Of a DNA stretch of 14,625 bases, positions 1 to 5,965 are shown in pieces. A program made the translations under genes and the position numbers. The notes beneath the pieces are model-generated. The model searched no databases. It was not told the origin of the DNA and saw nothing but the letters and a program-made list of their open reading frames with translations. Position 1 is the first letter of the stretch; each line of letters begins with the position of its first letter. Origin of the DNA: Actinomycetota bacterium (GTDB lineage: Bacteria > Actinomycetota > Thermoleophilia > Solirubrobacterales > Solirubrobacteraceae); assembly GCA_019348435.1 (NCBI GenBank), contig JAHWJM010000021.1, forward strand, positions 1 to 14,625. The letters run 5' to 3'.

Positions 1-258
1 GGCGACCGCCAACGCGCGCCCGCCGGCCTCGATCGCCAGATCCGACAAGCCTTCGCCCTCGACAGAGCGCCGCCGCTGCGAGATGCCCGTACGCTTCGTG
101 ATCCACTCCGGTTCGACGCCGATACGAGCCGCGATCGGGTCGTTGTCGACGACCGTCGCCGGGAGGGCGCGACCGAAGCCGCAGATCCCGGCCGTTCTCT
201 CGCGTACGTGGGGGAGCGGCCGGCCCGGAGCCGGCGCAAGGAGCCTAGACGCGGGCAC
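1..258 (-). CDS. fabH: 3-oxoacyl-ACP synthase III (KAS III), N-terminal part, runs off the left edge
   Basis: FabH condenses acetyl-CoA or another acyl-CoA primer with malonyl-ACP to start fatty-acid synthesis. The visible 86 residues carry the family N-terminus: GICGFGRALPATVVDN, then IAARIGV, then EPEWITKRTGISQRRR. The catalytic Cys-His-Asn lie beyond the window. No start codon exists between the fabD stop and the conserved region in this frame. The best start is GTG at 258, which overlaps the end of fabD by 14 bases. It has GGAGG at 265-269 (complement), 6 bases upstream, which decides the start. This adds about 22 non-conserved residues before GICGF. fabD lies directly upstream on the same strand, so the two are a translationally coupled fatty-acid operon. 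The family call is firm; the exact start is likely but unproven. Confidence 0.85.
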   Translation of the reverse strand, partial: MPASRLLAPAPGRPLPHVRERTAGICGFGRALPATVVDNDPIAARIGVEPEWITKRTGISQRRRSVEGEGLSDLAIEAGGRALAVA

Positions 259-1123
259 CGATGTCCTCCAGCAGCGCTTCGGCCGTGACGGCGCTGGCGC
301 CGCGCAGGCAGCGCGGCGCGAGCTTGGCCAGCACGCGGCCGGGGCCGGTGTCGACGTAGAACTCGCTGCCGAGGTCGTCGAGCGCGGTCATCGTCTCGCG
401 CCAGCGCACCGGCGACACGAGGGCTTCGGCGAGCTCCGCGGCGGGATCGGCGAACGGCGCGGCGGTCGCGCAGGAGACGACCGGCACGTCGGTCTCCTGG
501 AACGTCACCTCGCGCAGCGCGGCGGCGAACGGCCCGACCGCCCCCTGCATCTGCGGCGAATGGAACGCGCCGGCGACGCCGAGCGGCAGCGCGCGCAGGT
601 CCTGCGCCTCGGCGTCCTCGCGCGCGGCGTCCAGCGCATCGGGCGATCCGGAGAGCACGACCTGGCCGGGGGCGTTGTCGTTGGCGAGGCTCACGCCGTG
701 GCGGTCGGCCAGCTCCGCCGCCGCGTCGGGCGAGGCACCGAGCAGGGCGAGCATCGTGCCGCCGCCGGAGGCCTCGCCGGAGGTGGCCATGTGGTCGCCG
801 CGCAGGACGACGAGCCGCAGCGCGTCGTGGTCGAGGATGGCGCCGGCCGCCGCCAGGGCGGAGAACTCGCCCAGGGAATGGCCGGCGAAGGCGATCGGAT
901 CCACGTAGCCGCGCAGCCGCGTCCAGCTCGCCAGCGAGGCGCACAGGATGGCGGGCTGCGCGAAGCGCGTCGACTCGTCGACGCGCGGGAAGGGGTCTTC
1001 GCCGATGAGCTCGATTGCCGCGTCGAGCAGATCGGGACGCACTGCGGCCACGAGGGCGCGCATATCCTTGGTCTGGCTGCCCTGTCCGGGGAACAGGACG
1101 GCGGTGGGGTTGGAATCGAACAC
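245..1123 (-). CDS. fabD: malonyl-CoA:ACP transacylase
   Basis: This cytoplasmic enzyme moves malonyl from CoA to acyl carrier protein, supplying the extender unit for type II fatty-acid synthesis. The protein has 292 residues, a little under the usual 300-315. It shows the full acyltransferase signature: GQGSQ at 13-17, the nucleophile elbow GHSLG at 81-85 with Ser83, Arg108 in VVLRG for the malonyl carboxylate, NDNAPGQVVLSG near 148-159, and the catalytic His188 in GAFHSP. The GTG start at 1123 places GQGSQ at the normal distance from the N-terminus. A GGAG lies only one base before GTG, too close for a good Shine-Dalgarno, whereas GACGGT ends 6 bases upstream and may be a weak -10 for a leaderless message. 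It is followed by fabH with overlapping ends. Confidence 0.95.
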   Translation of the reverse strand: MFDSNPTAVLFPGQGSQTKDMRALVAAVRPDLLDAAIELIGEDPFPRVDESTRFAQPAILCASLASWTRLRGYVDPIAFAGHSLGEFSALAAAGAILDHDALRLVVLRGDHMATSGEASGGGTMLALLGASPDAAAELADRHGVSLANDNAPGQVVLSGSPDALDAAREDAEAQDLRALPLGVAGAFHSPQMQGAVGPFAAALREVTFQETDVPVVSCATAAPFADPAAELAEALVSPVRWRETMTALDDLGSEFYVDTGPGRVLAKLAPRCLRGASAVTAEALLEDIGARV

Positions 1124-1251
1124 GCTCCCACCGTCGCGGGCCGTCCCGGCTCAGAACAGGCGTTCCCCCCGGGTGGGGGGTGCATCGGGTCAGGTCGGGG
1201 GGTGCCTCGTGGTGCGGCGGGCGCCGGCGGGCCCGTGAGTACGATCGAGTC
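1124..1251. promoter_or_regulatory. Divergent fabD/globin intergenic region with G-quadruplex motif and direct repeats
   Basis: The 128-base region between two divergent genes has four G-runs on the plus strand at 1171-1202, with loops of 1, 6 and 7 bases, matching the G3+N1-7 quadruplex rule. GGGGGGTGC occurs twice, at 1175-1183 and 1197-1205, 22 bases (two helical turns) apart. CCCCCC (1165-1170) and GGGGGG (1175-1180) can also form a 6-bp hairpin with a GGGT loop. The run could be a regulatory site or simply G-rich spacer. Structure is seen; function is inferred. Confidence 0.45.
1240..1245 (+). promoter_or_regulatory. -10 element TACGAT of the globin gene, probably leaderless
   Basis: TACGAT ends 6 bases before the ATG at 1252, so transcription would begin at or next to the start codon. 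No Shine-Dalgarno and no clear -35 are seen. Confidence 0.6.
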
Positions 1252-1656
1252 ATGTCGCTTCCGACGGTGCCGACGCCACCCGCCGTGGGCTTCTACGACG
1301 CCGTCGGCGGGGAGGCGACCTTCCGGCGCATCGTCGCGCGCTTCTTCGAACAGGTCGCCACAGACGCGATCCTGCGCGCGGTGTACACCGACGAGGAGCT
1401 CGGACCCGCCGAGGAGCGCCTGCGCCTGTTTCTCATGCAGTACTGGGGCGGTCCGACGACCTACTCGGACGCACGCGGCCACCCGCGGCTGCGCATGCGC
1501 CATGCCCCGTTCGCCATCGGCGTACGCGAACGCGACGCCTGGCTGCGCGCGATGGGGGTCGCCGTCGACGAGGCGGGGCTCGCCGAATCTCACCGCGACC
1601 AGCTGTGGAAGTACTTCGTGTCGACGGCGAACCACATGATCAACCGCCACGAATGA
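1252..1656 (+). CDS. glbO: Group II truncated haemoglobin (trHbO type)
   Basis: This is a 134-residue haem protein with the 2-over-2 globin fold, thought to handle O2, peroxide or nitrogen oxides in the cytoplasm. It resembles mycobacterial GlbO along most of its length: FYDAVGG at 14-20, FLMQYWGGP near 60-68, GHPRLRMRHAPF at 76-87 with proximal His84 (F8), and ERDAWLRAMG with Trp97 (G8). Tyr45 aligns with the CD1 tyrosine. At position B10, where mycobacterial GlbO has Tyr (RFY), this protein has Phe32 (RFF), so one distal hydrogen-bond donor is missing. The start follows a -10 hexamer at leaderless spacing, and the protein begins close to the family N-terminus. A GC hairpin follows the stop. 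The gene appears to be a single-gene unit. Confidence 0.93.
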   Translation: MSLPTVPTPPAVGFYDAVGGEATFRRIVARFFEQVATDAILRAVYTDEELGPAEERLRLFLMQYWGGPTTYSDARGHPRLRMRHAPFAIGVRERDAWLRAMGVAVDEAGLAESHRDQLWKYFVSTANHMINRHE

Positions 1657-1671
1657 CACCGCCGACCGGTT

Positions 1672-1688
1672 GCCCGGGCTCACCGGGC
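1672..1688 (+). terminator. GC-rich hairpin downstream of the globin gene
   Basis: GCCCGG (1672-1677) pairs with CCGGGC (1683-1688) around the 5-base loop GCTCA, 16 bases after the globin stop. There is no T-tract, so terminator function is inferred from position. Confidence 0.45.
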
Positions 1689-1730
1689 TCGTGGTGCGCG
1701 ACGACGCGGACGCCGCGCCGCTCGGGAACC

Positions 1731-1736
1731 TAAGAT
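1731..1736 (+). promoter_or_regulatory. -10 element TAAGAT of the sulfur-carrier gene, probably leaderless
   Basis: TAAGAT ends 6 bases before the ATG at 1743. No Shine-Dalgarno is present between them. Confidence 0.65.
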
Positions 1737-1742
1737 TGCCCG

Positions 1743-2003
1743 ATGGCGATCGTGCGACTACGCGGACAGCTCGAGAAGCTCGCGGGCGGTGAGCCCGAAC
1801 TCCCGGTCGAGGCCGGCACCGTCGGGGAGCTGTTGCAGCAGCTCGAGCGAGAGCATTCCGGACTCGAGGGCTGGATCCTCGACGAGCGCGGCGTCCTGCG
1901 CAGGCACATCAACGTGTTCGTCAACGGCGAGCCCGCCGAGCCCGAAACCGAGCTCCAGGGCAGCGACAAGATCGAGATCCTGCCGGCGATCTCGGGCGGA
2001 TGA
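1743..2003 (+). CDS. MoaD/ThiS-family ubiquitin-like sulfur carrier protein
   Basis: This 86-residue beta-grasp protein ends in Gly-Gly (PAISGG). In this family the C-terminal glycine is adenylated and thiocarboxylated by an E1-like enzyme, then donates sulfur to molybdopterin, thiazole, cysteine or another acceptor. The C-terminal half has the typical INVFVNGE strand-turn and SDKIEILPAISGG tail. Length suits MoaD/CysO better than ThiS (about 66). No moa, thi, cysM or mec gene lies nearby, so the acceptor cannot be read from context. The gene directly downstream, after a 39-base gap, encodes an Asp-box beta-propeller, and the two probably share the leaderless promoter at 1731. It could serve molybdopterin synthesis, cysteine synthesis or an uncharacterised sulfur transfer. 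Confidence 0.88.
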   Translation: MAIVRLRGQLEKLAGGEPELPVEAGTVGELLQQLEREHSGLEGWILDERGVLRRHINVFVNGEPAEPETELQGSDKIEILPAISGG

Positions 2004-2042
2004 CGCCGCGCGGATGACGCGGCTCGTCGCGACGAGAAGCCC

Positions 2043-3101
2043 ATGACCGAGCTGCTCGTCGGGACCCGCAAGGGCCTCTTCGTGCTCGACGGCGAGCCGG
2101 GATCTCGGTTCGAGATCAGCCTGCGGGCATTCGTCGGCGACCCGGTCGACTACGCGATGCGCGATCCGCGGAGCGGCCGCGTCTTCGCCGCCGTCACCTC
2201 GCCGTTCTGGGGGCCGCGGATCTGGTTCACCGACGAGCTCCGCGGCGACTGGCAGCCGGCGCGCGGCGTCGCGTTGCCCAAGGGCGGCAGCGAGGCGCTC
2301 AAGCGCATCTGGGTGATCGTCGCCGGCGAGGACGAGGGCCGCCTGTACGCCGGCGGCGACCCGGGCGTGCTGTTCGAGAGCCGCGACGACGGCGAGACAT
2401 GGGCGCTCAACCGCGCGCTCTGGGAGCACCCCACGCGTCCACGGTGGCGGCGCGACTCCGGCGGGTTGTCGGTGCACTCGATCGCGCCTTGGCCAGGCGA
2501 CCCGCAGCGCCTCGCGCTCGCGATCTCCGCCGCCGGCGTCTGGCTCACCGACGACGGCGGCGAGACCTGGTCGCACGGCAACGAAGGAATCGTCGCCGAC
2601 TACCTGCCGGAGGAGGCGCGCGCCACCGCGATCGACCTCTGCGTGCACCATCTCGAGCGCGCACCGCGCCGGCCAGAGCGCCTGTTCCTGCAGTTCCACG
2701 GCGGCGTCTACCGCTCCGACGACGCCGGACGCAGCTGGAGCGACATCGGCGCGGGGCTGCCCCACGACTTCGGCTTTCCGCTCGTGGTCGATCCCGCCGA
2801 TCCCGACAGCGCCTATGTCGTCCCGGTCACGACCGCCGACCGCGTGACCGACGGTCGCGTCGTCGTCTGGGAGACGCGCGACGCCGGCGCGACGTGGATC
2901 GCGCGCAACCGCGGCCTGCCGCAGGACGACGCCTACCTCTCCGTGCTGCGCCAGGCGTTTGCGGCGAGCGGCGAGGGCACGTCGCTGGAGCTGTACTTCG
3001 GCGCTACGTCGGGCGAGATCTTCGGCTCCGCGGATGCTGCGGACAGCTGGTTCGGCGTCGCGCAGCGGCTGCCGGCGATCGCATCGGTGCGACCCGCCTG
3101 A
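2043..3101 (+). CDS. Sialidase-like/BNR (Asp-box) beta-propeller protein, function unknown
   Basis: A 352-residue protein built from repeated Asp-box motifs (S/T-x-D-x-G-x-T/S-W): SRDDGETW 113-120, TDDGGETW 169-176, SDDAGRSW 225-232, TRDAGATW 278-285, and a degenerate SADAADSW 329-336. The spacing of about 50-56 residues indicates a six- or seven-bladed propeller. It begins MTELLVGTRKGLFVL with no signal peptide or membrane segment, so it is probably cytoplasmic. That argues against a secreted sialidase despite the usual automatic name. The ATG at 2043 is preceded only by a weak GAGAAG. It follows the sulfur carrier by 39 bases on the same strand and is followed by a 7-bp hairpin, so the two form a closed unit. 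The activity is unknown; the arrangement suggests an acceptor or chaperone for the sulfur carrier. Confidence 0.85.
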   Translation: MTELLVGTRKGLFVLDGEPGSRFEISLRAFVGDPVDYAMRDPRSGRVFAAVTSPFWGPRIWFTDELRGDWQPARGVALPKGGSEALKRIWVIVAGEDEGRLYAGGDPGVLFESRDDGETWALNRALWEHPTRPRWRRDSGGLSVHSIAPWPGDPQRLALAISAAGVWLTDDGGETWSHGNEGIVADYLPEEARATAIDLCVHHLERAPRRPERLFLQFHGGVYRSDDAGRSWSDIGAGLPHDFGFPLVVDPADPDSAYVVPVTTADRVTDGRVVVWETRDAGATWIARNRGLPQDDAYLSVLRQAFAASGEGTSLELYFGATSGEIFGSADAADSWFGVAQRLPAIASVRPA

Positions 3102-3124
3102 GCGGCCACCACCATGATCGCCGG

Positions 3125-3147
3125 GCGCTCGGGAGCTCGGCGAGCGC
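3125..3147 (+). terminator. Perfect 7-bp hairpin ending the sulfur carrier/propeller unit
   Basis: GCGCTCG (3125-3131) pairs with CGAGCGC (3141-3147) around a 9-base loop that itself contains GAGCTC. It sits 23 bases after the propeller stop and just before the next gene's -10. There is no T-tract. Confidence 0.5.
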
Positions 3148-3157
3148 AGGCTCCGAT

Positions 3158-3163
3158 TACCCT
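3158..3163 (+). promoter_or_regulatory. -10 element TACCCT of the CitE-like gene, probably leaderless
   Basis: TACCCT ends 7 bases before the ATG at 3171. This supports that ATG over the in-frame ATG at 3114, which would place the terminator-like hairpin inside the coding region. Confidence 0.5.
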
Positions 3164-3170
3164 GCGGCGA

Positions 3171-4076
3171 ATGTCCGACCGCCCCTCCCCTCTTCCCACC
3201 GCCCGCCGCTCGTGCCTGTCGGTCCCCGGCTCATCGGCGGCGATGCTCGCGAAGGCGCCGCTGCGCGGCGCCGACGAGGTCATCGTCGACCTCGAGGACG
3301 CCGTCGCCCCGTCCGCCAAGGACGAAGCCCGCGGCACAGTCGTCGCGGCGCTGCGCGAGCCGCAGTGGGACGGCGCGCGCGCGAGCGTCCGCGTCAACGC
3401 GCCGCGCACGCCGTGGTGTCACTCCGACATCGTCGCGATGGCGTCCGCCGCGCGTGGAGCGGACTCGATCATCGTGCCGAAGGTCGAGAGCCGCGGCGAC
3501 CTCGAGTTCGTCGACCGCCTGCTCGACGGCGCCGAGGCTGCAGGGCAGACGGGGCGCCCGCCGCTGCGCGTGCAGGCGCTCATCGAAACGGCGGCCGGCA
3601 TCGCGCGTCTGGACGAGATCGCCGGCGCATCGCCGCGCCTGGACGCGCTGATCCTCGGCTACGCGGACCTGTCGGCCTCGCTCGGTCGCCCGGCGGGCGC
3701 CCGCGCCGAGCTCGACTCGTGGCGCGCCATCCAGGATGCGATCCTGGTCGCCGCACGCACGCACGACCTCGCCGCGGTCGACGGGCCGTACCTCGGGATC
3801 AAGGTCGACGAGGGGTTCACGGCGGCCGCCGAGCGGGCGCGCGACATGGGCTTCGACGGCAAGTGGGCGATCCATCCCGCGCAGGTCGCGGCGCTCAACG
3901 AGCTCTTCACGCCCTCAGACGAGGACGTCGAGCGTGCGCGCGCCGTCATCGACGCGCTTGCCGCCGCCGAGCGCAAGGGCGGCGCCGGTGCCGTCGCGCT
4001 CGACGGGCAGATGCTCGACGAGGCCGTGCGGGTGGCCGCGCTGCGGGTGCTGGCGCGGGCGGGCGCGGACGCCTGA
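3171..4076 (+). CDS. HpcH/HpaI aldolase family, CitE-like acyl-CoA lyase or thioesterase
   Basis: A 301-residue TIM-barrel protein of the citrate lyase beta-subunit-like family. These metal-dependent cytoplasmic enzymes cleave or hydrolyse malyl-, citramalyl- or related CoA thioesters. Conserved blocks in order: SCLSVPGSSAAML 14-25, EVIVDLEDAV 36-45, VRVN 73-76 with Arg74, IIVPKVES 100-107, ALIETAAGI 136-144 with Glu139, LILGYADLSASLG 160-172 with Asp166, and KWAIHPAQV 231-239. Arg74, Glu139 and Asp166 correspond to the CoA-ester and metal-binding residues of the family. No citrate lyase alpha or gamma subunit lies nearby, so it is a stand-alone CitE-like enzyme rather than citrate lyase. The ATG at 3171 was chosen from the adjacent -10 and the conserved block beginning soon after. 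The exact substrate cannot be read from sequence. Confidence 0.88.
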   Translation: MSDRPSPLPTARRSCLSVPGSSAAMLAKAPLRGADEVIVDLEDAVAPSAKDEARGTVVAALREPQWDGARASVRVNAPRTPWCHSDIVAMASAARGADSIIVPKVESRGDLEFVDRLLDGAEAAGQTGRPPLRVQALIETAAGIARLDEIAGASPRLDALILGYADLSASLGRPAGARAELDSWRAIQDAILVAARTHDLAAVDGPYLGIKVDEGFTAAAERARDMGFDGKWAIHPAQVAALNELFTPSDEDVERARAVIDALAAAERKGGAGAVALDGQMLDEAVRVAALRVLARAGADA

Positions 4077-4092
4077 GCTCCGGCACCGGACG

Positions 4093-4109
4093 GCCGGCGT
4101 TCAGCCGGC
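4093..4109. terminator. GC hairpin between convergent genes
   Basis: GCCGGC (4093-4098) pairs with GCCGGC (4104-4109) around GTTCA, between the CitE-like gene and the epimerase. The epimerase stop codon (4101-4103) lies in the loop. It could stop transcription from both sides, but it has no T-tract. Confidence 0.45.
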
Positions 4110-5114
4110 GCGCTGCGCGGCGAGCGTCTCGCGCAACGCCTCCAGAGCCGTCCAGCGCGGGCTCCACCCAAGCTCCCGGCGGGCCTTCGCGGTATCCATG
4201 ATCGCGGGGGCGGTGAGCGCCTCCGCCCACGTCAGCGACGGCGGCGCGAACGGCAGCGCCGCGAGCATCCGCGCCACGGCCTGCACCGGCGCCTGCGGCA
4301 CGGCGATGGCGCGCAAACCCGCCTCGCGGGCGACATCGACAAGCGTCGGCTCGCCGACACCGGCGATGTTGTAGGCGCCTGGCGGCCCGGCGCCGACCAC
4401 GCAGAGGCGCAGCGCCTCGCCGACGTCCTCCTCGTGGACGAACTGCAGCGCAAGCGGCGCGACCGGCACGGGCAGCGCGACGGGCAGCCGCAGCGCGAGC
4501 CCCGCCACGCGTCGCGCGGCCGGCTCGAGCGGGCCGCGTAGGAACGTCTTGGCGCCGAGCGTGTGCGGGCCGAGCACGATCGGCGGGCGCAGGACGTACA
4601 GGCCGAGCTGCGGATGCGCGGCGGCAGCATCCTGCAGGAGGTGCTCGATCTCGGCCTTCTCGCGGGCGTAGAAGAGGTGCTCGGCGGGACGCGTGGGCCA
4701 GTCCTCGCTCATCCCGATCGGGTTGTCGGAGTGAAAGCCGTACGCCGCAACCGACGAGGCGTAGACGAAGCGGGCGGCGCCCGCCGCGGCGGCCGCGGCG
4801 AACGCGTTCATCGTTCCCTCGACGTTGATCGCGCGGATCGCGCCGCGATCGGCACGTCCGGTGACGTTGAACGCGAGGTGCACCACGACGTCGGCGCCGG
4901 AGAAGACGTCGGTAAGCGCGGCACGGTCGCGGACGTCGCCCTCGCGGTAGCGCAGCTTCGTCCAGCCGTGGGCGGCGGGATCGAACGGGCGGCGGGCGAT
5001 GCCTACGATCGCCCCGACTCGCGGGTCGGCCTGCAGCAGGGGGATCAGCCCGAAGCCGAACGTGCCGGTCGGGCCGGTGACGGCGACGGTCAGCGCTGAT
5101 CGCGAGGGGGACAC
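4101..5114 (-). CDS. NAD-dependent epimerase/dehydratase (extended short-chain dehydrogenase)
   Basis: A 337-residue extended SDR protein. The N-terminal Rossmann fold has TGPTGTFG at 13-20 (TGxxGxxG), GDVRD at 59-63, VVVHLAF near 76-82, YASS with Ser120-Ser121, and the catalytic Tyr149-x3-Lys153 (YAREK). The C-terminal substrate domain includes LRPPIVLGP, the conserved QFVHEEDVGEAL, and a typical end with ARRELGWSPRW. Members act on nucleotide sugars, sterols or other carbonyls; the substrate is not evident here. GTG at 5114 is the start that places the Rossmann motif correctly. TAAGCG ends 7 bases upstream, a weak leaderless -10. It diverges from the phosphoesterase gene across 112 bases and converges on the CitE-like gene. 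Confidence 0.9.
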   Translation of the reverse strand: MSPSRSALTVAVTGPTGTFGFGLIPLLQADPRVGAIVGIARRPFDPAAHGWTKLRYREGDVRDRAALTDVFSGADVVVHLAFNVTGRADRGAIRAINVEGTMNAFAAAAAAGAARFVYASSVAAYGFHSDNPIGMSEDWPTRPAEHLFYAREKAEIEHLLQDAAAAHPQLGLYVLRPPIVLGPHTLGAKTFLRGPLEPAARRVAGLALRLPVALPVPVAPLALQFVHEEDVGEALRLCVVGAGPPGAYNIAGVGEPTLVDVAREAGLRAIAVPQAPVQAVARMLAALPFAPPSLTWAEALTAPAIMDTAKARRELGWSPRWTALEALRETLAAQRAG

Positions 5115-5226
5115 GCCGCCACGCTTACCCGGCCGCACCGGCACGCCACCAGCCGTCGCCGCCGCCCGCGCCTCGGCTCGGACCGCCTGTCGCCTCGCCT
5201 CGACGGATGCTGCGACCCTGCTGCGG

Positions 5227-5715
5227 ATGCAGTTGGCGATCATCAGCGACACGCACATGCCGCGCGGCGCCAGGACGATCCCCGAGGACTGTCTCGAGCG
5301 CTGCCGCGCCGCCGACGCGATCCTGCACGCCGGAGACCTCATCGACGTCCCCGTGCTCGAGCTGCTGCGGTCGCTCGGCCCACCGCTGCATGCGATCAGC
5401 GGAAACGTCGACAGCGCCGCGGTGCGCGCGCTGCTGCCCGCGCGCCTGGAGCTCGAGTTCGCCGCCGCGCGCATCGGCATGGTGCACATCCCCGGCCCGG
5501 CGGCCGGCCGTTGCGAGCGGCTGCGCGCCAAGTTTCCACACTGCGACGCGGTGGTCTTCGGCCACACGCACCTGCCCGAGCACGCGTCGCTCGACGGCTT
5601 TCAGATCTTCAACCCGGGCTCCCCCACCGAACGCCGCCGCGCGCCGGCCCACACGATGGGCCTCGCCACGATCGACGACGGCGCCATCACCTTCGAGCTG
5701 CGGGCGCTGGCATAG
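5227..5715 (+). CDS. YfcE/MJ0936-type metallophosphoesterase
   Basis: A 162-residue calcineurin-like phosphoesterase. Metal-ligand motifs appear in order: SDTH with Asp8 and His10, HAGD with Asp37, GNVD with Asn60, VH with His87, and GHTH with His113 and His115. A typical closing segment IFNPGSPTERRR follows. Related enzymes hydrolyse phosphodiesters or phosphomonoesters using two divalent metals. The usual HGH of the fourth motif is replaced by His87-Ile-Pro-Gly-Pro, so a second ligand or a substrate residue differs from YfcE. The ATG at 5227 gives a normal family N-terminus (MQLAIISDTH). GACCCT ends 7 bases upstream, a weak leaderless -10, and no Shine-Dalgarno is visible. It diverges from the epimerase gene. 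The natural substrate is unknown. Confidence 0.88.
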   Translation: MQLAIISDTHMPRGARTIPEDCLERCRAADAILHAGDLIDVPVLELLRSLGPPLHAISGNVDSAAVRALLPARLELEFAAARIGMVHIPGPAAGRCERLRAKFPHCDAVVFGHTHLPEHASLDGFQIFNPGSPTERRRAPAHTMGLATIDDGAITFELRALA

Positions 5716-5729
5716 GCGGGACGCCCGCC
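5715..5729 (+). terminator. Hairpin at the end of the metallophosphoesterase gene
   Basis: GGCGGG (5715-5720) pairs with CCCGCC (5724-5729) around ACG. It begins on the last base of the stop codon, and a short GTTT follows at 5741. Confidence 0.5.
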
Positions 5730-5792
5730 GGGCGCGCATCGTTTCCCGCGAAGACGGGTAAATGGCGTACCGTCAGAGGGTATCGCGCTGGC

Positions 5793-5821
5793 TTGTTGCT
5801 CGCGCAATCATCTGGTAAGAT
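5793..5821 (+). promoter_or_regulatory. Sigma-70 type promoter of the sigma factor gene
   Basis: TTGTTG (5793-5798), a 17-base spacer and TAAGAT (5816-5821) form the best housekeeping-type promoter in the window. Transcription should start near 5828. Confidence 0.75.
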
Positions 5822-5827
5822 GCTGTC

Positions 5828-5965
5828 CGGCGTCGTGTGGGAGCACCCCCCACTCGCTCGACCGCCTCCTCTCCTGTCTTCTGATGTGCGGCCTTCGGGC
5901 AGGCAACGAGCAGACGGGTCGGGGTGGGTCGCGAACACGGCGCGTACACATCTGAAAGGGATCGC
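5828..5965 (+). promoter_or_regulatory. Long 5' leader of the sigma factor mRNA
   Basis: About 138 bases separate the predicted transcription start from the ATG. The leader holds a hairpin GTGGG/CCCAC (5837-5841 with 5849-5853), a pyrimidine-rich run near 5862-5881, a small UUCG-loop stem near 5887-5901, and the Shine-Dalgarno AAAGGG ending 5 bases before the ATG. No known riboswitch is recognised. A regulatory role is inferred from length only. Confidence 0.4.

Noticed and set aside
83..1639. Plus-strand 518-codon open frame covering the fabD region
   Set aside because: It is antisense to fabD, which has all catalytic motifs, and then out of frame with the globin gene. Its Arg/Gly-rich composition is typical of a shadow frame in GC-rich DNA.
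2399..4201. Plus-strand 600-codon open frame
   Set aside because: It overlaps the propeller and the CitE-like gene in another frame, is extremely Arg/Ala-rich, and shows no family motif.
5741..5761. Stress-sigma (SigB/SigF-type) promoter GTTT ... GGGTAA before the sigma factor
   Set aside because: The spacer is 11 bases, shorter than the roughly 14-17 expected from GTTT to GGGTA, and a much better sigma-70 promoter lies downstream at 5793-5821.
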